NCBI RefSeq assembly: GCF_005870035.1
Contig: NZ_SWJG01000010.1
Span: 62,001 to 126,000 of the forward strand
Length of the DNA: 64,000 nucleotides
Direction: 5' to 3'
From: Spirosoma lacussanchae
GTDB lineage: Bacteria; Bacteroidota; Bacteroidia; Cytophagales; Spirosomataceae
In this document: positions 62,180 to 64,000 of the stretch, in pieces
Layout of the letters: each line of letters opens with the position of its first letter
Position numbering within the stretch: position 1 is the first letter of the stretch
Notes under the pieces: model-generated
What the model was told of the DNA's origin: nothing
The model's input: only the letters and a program-made list of their open reading frames with translations
Databases searched by the model: none
Program-made: the position numbers and the translations under genes

Positions 62180-62223
62180 CTAGGTTTTTAACGGTGGGGC
62201 AGTATCGTTTGACAAATAAAAAT

Positions 62224-63132
62224 TTACAGTTTTTCAGCGATCCGCAGTTTAGCACTACGGGCGCGGGGATTGCGGGCCACTTCGTCGGGCGTGGCTTCGA
62301 TAGGTTTTCGCGTGACCGAACGGAGTGGCTTGATCTCATTCCCGAACAAATCCTTTTCTACTTCGCCTTGAAATTTGCCTTTGTTGATGAAATTTTTCAC
62401 CAGCCGGTCTTCGAGCGAGTGATACGCCATCACCACCAGTCGGCCCCCTGGCTTGAGGATACCCGGCACCTGCTCCAGAAACTCCTCCAGCGCCGTCAGT
62501 TCTTCATTCACCTCAATCCGTAATGCCTGAAAAACCTGCGCAAAGTATTTGTTTTCCTTGCCACGTGGGGCAAACCGCTGCAGCGCATTTTTCAGATCAT
62601 TAACGGTGTTGAGGGGCCGATTCGAGCGGGCCGACACGATGGCACCGGCTGCCGTTCGGGCGTTGGTGATTTCACCGTACATCCCCAGAATCCGGTGCAG
62701 GTCAGCTTCTGTATAGTCGTTGACAACCTGCCGGGCCGTACGGTCGGCCTGTTGGTTCATACGCATATCGAGGTCGGCGTCGAAGCGGGTAGAAAAGCCG
62801 CGCTCGGGCGTGTCGATCTGATGCGACGAAATACCCAGGTCGGCCAGAATGCCATCTACCTGATCCGCTTTATAAAGTCGGAGATAACGCTTGATATTCC
62901 GGAAATTGGACGCCACAAACGTCAGGCGCGGATCGTTGATGGCCTGCGCGTTGGCCCGGGCGTCGGCATCCTGATCGAACCCAAACAGGCGCCCCCCTTC
63001 CAGCTGTTCGAGAAGGGCGCGGCTGTGACCTCCACCGCCAAAGGTTACATCGACATAGGTGCCGCCCGGCTGCAGGTTCAGTCCGTCGAGGCAGGCCTGC
63101 AGCATAACAGGCTCGTGGTAATTCGTTGTCAT
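62224..63132 (-). CDS. rsmH: 16S rRNA (cytosine(1402)-N(4))-methyltransferase
   Basis: RsmH (MraW), 302 residues, methylates N4 of C1402 in 16S rRNA. Family signatures: HEPVMLQACLDGLNLQPGGTYVDVTFGGGGHSRALLEQL (about 5-43), DGILADLGISSHQID, GFSTRFDADLDMRMNQ, and FQALRIEVNEELTALEEFL. GGRLVVMAYHSLEDRLVKNFI near the C-terminus completes it. rsmH usually opens the division/cell-wall (dcw) cluster, but here the next upstream gene is divergent and neither mraZ nor ftsL/ftsI is present. Confidence 0.96.
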   Translation of the reverse strand: MTTNYHEPVMLQACLDGLNLQPGGTYVDVTFGGGGHSRALLEQLEGGRLFGFDQDADARANAQAINDPRLTFVASNFRNIKRYLRLYKADQVDGILADLGISSHQIDTPERGFSTRFDADLDMRMNQQADRTARQVVNDYTEADLHRILGMYGEITNARTAAGAIVSARSNRPLNTVNDLKNALQRFAPRGKENKYFAQVFQALRIEVNEELTALEEFLEQVPGILKPGGRLVVMAYHSLEDRLVKNFINKGKFQGEVEKDLFGNEIKPLRSVTRKPIEATPDEVARNPRARSAKLRIAEKL

Positions 63133-63249
63133 TCGTTATTATTGATTATCATTCGTCTAACCGCCCTTTTTGGCGCTGTCGAATGATTAGTTTCGGTTGA
63201 ACCAACCTGTTTGCCCGGTCGTTTCGTGAACAGCATGTCCCATCTCCGC

Positions 63250-64000
63250 ATGAAAAAAATCGTTTCCTTCGGGGCCATTGCCCTGCTCATTGCCACAGCC
63301 ATGGCCTGTTCAGGTCAGTCAGAATCAACTACTGTTGCACCGGGTCAATACCGAGCCGTACTGAAAACCCGCGGAGGTGACTTACCGTTCGGTCTCGATA
63401 TCCAGCCGGGCCAGGCAGCGGGCTATACCGTTTTCGCACTTAACGGGAGCGAACGGCTTCCTATGGACCCGGCTATGGTACAGGGCGACTCGATCCGGAT
63501 TCCGATGGCCCTTTTTGAATCAGAATTAGTTGCAAAGATAGACGGTAATACGCTCCGGGGGGTGTGGCGTCGGCGACGAACTGCTCAACAAATACAAACA
63601 GTACCGTTCGAGGCCACGCTCGGCTACACGCAGCGCTTTGTACCGACTACTCAAACCGCAGCAGCAACCCTGACCGGCAGTTGGGCCACCGACTTCGGCA
63701 ACAAATCGGGGCGGGTCGATACGGTCAATGCGGTAGGGGTGTTTAAGCAGACAGGCAACCGGGTGGCGGGTACGTTCCTGACACCTACCGGCGACTACCG
63801 CTACCTGGATGGCAATGTCGTTGGCGACAGCCTGTTCCTGTCCTGCTTTGATGGGTCGCATCTATTTTTGTTCAAAGCCAAGCACAATTCGCAGGCTAAA
63901 ACGTTGGTCGGCGGGTTCTGGTCGGGCATATCGGGCTACGAACCCTGGGCGGCCCGCTTCGATCCGGCGGCCAAACTTCCCGATCCGGCCAGCCTTACCT
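63250..64000 (+). CDS. Lipoprotein with TlpA-associated N-terminal domain (cut by window edge)
   Basis: The frame is open from ATG at 63250 to the window end (at least 250 residues, no stop). Signal peptide MKKIVSFGAIALLIATAMAC with a lipobox (TAMAC, Cys20). The mature part (YRAVLKTRGGDLPFGLDIQ, PMALFESELVAKIDG, LTGSWATDFGNKSGRVDTV) is the beta-sandwich seen at the N-terminus of many Cytophagales thioredoxin-like (TlpA/peroxiredoxin) lipoproteins. The expected C-terminal redoxin domain would lie beyond the window. An upstream ATG at 63235 in the same frame is an alternative start. Confidence 0.72.
   Translation, partial: MKKIVSFGAIALLIATAMACSGQSESTTVAPGQYRAVLKTRGGDLPFGLDIQPGQAAGYTVFALNGSERLPMDPAMVQGDSIRIPMALFESELVAKIDGNTLRGVWRRRRTAQQIQTVPFEATLGYTQRFVPTTQTAAATLTGSWATDFGNKSGRVDTVNAVGVFKQTGNRVAGTFLTPTGDYRYLDGNVVGDSLFLSCFDGSHLFLFKAKHNSQAKTLVGGFWSGISGYEPWAARFDPAAKLPDPASLT

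Overview
The window looks like a chromosomal segment of a GC-rich member of the Bacteroidota, most likely Cytophagales close to Spirosoma, Fibrella or Fibrisoma. The basis is gene content: TonB-dependent receptors with an N-terminal carboxypeptidase-like domain, DUF4292 next to a TPR protein and an EnvC-like protein, DUF5522, YtxJ of the bacillithiol system, and ABC-F, BNR and M1 proteins. Promoter-like octamers of the Bacteroidota type TAnnTTTG precede many genes. The genus is inferred, not shown. No rRNA, tRNA, CRISPR array, prophage or intact insertion sequence was found. Most of the window is ordinary chromosomal coding sequence.

Layout. 1-4.6 kb: bacilliredoxin YtxJ, dihydroneopterin aldolase and a DivIVA-domain protein, a WD40 protein, a phosphopantetheinyl transferase and a transglutaminase-like protein. 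4.6-7.8 kb: nucleotide-sugar genes galE, rfbB and rfbA. 8.1-9.3 kb: a small protein with a CPRHCG tail followed by a multi-pass membrane protein, an uncharacterised pair and the best candidate here for an undescribed system. 9.4-12.4 kb: a MarR regulator and a FadN-like beta-oxidation fusion. 12.5-12.8 kb: a wrecked toxin-antitoxin locus. 12.8-20.3 kb: DedA, ABC-F, an FGE-fold protein, folK, glpD and two envelope proteins. 20.5-23.2 kb: trehalase and a GH43 glycosidase. 23.3-28.0 kb: M1 peptidase, a lipoprotein, an isolated nuoC and a thioredoxin-fold protein. 28.0-28.3 kb: a cluster of REP-like palindromes.

28.3-35.9 kb: a large BNR-repeat secreted protein, an M28 peptidase with an in-frame amber codon in its signal peptide, a J-domain coiled-coil protein and an HGSNAT-like membrane protein. 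36-40 kb: a Crp/Fnr regulator and an Oar-like TonB receptor. 40-43.7 kb: a three-gene glycosyltransferase operon. 43.8-51.1 kb: DUF2520, an anti-sigma-like protein, a Ycf48-like protein, an M48/MORN fusion, rocD, DUF5522, rpmB, an RluA-type pseudouridine synthase, Dabb and Ohr. 51.3-57.3 kb: TPR, DUF4292 and EnvC-like genes, panB and a second RluA-type synthase. 57.4-64 kb: a small membrane protein, a histidine-rich membrane protein with a TonB receptor (a probable metal-uptake pair), an aminotransferase, rsmH, and a lipoprotein cut by the window edge.

A recurring feature is very long, often perfect inverted repeats directly at gene ends, with arms of 13-31 bp. They sit mostly between convergent genes and twice include or touch a stop codon. 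Several have the T-tract expected of terminators. Others do not, and look like dispersed repeats that have been taken over as gene ends.
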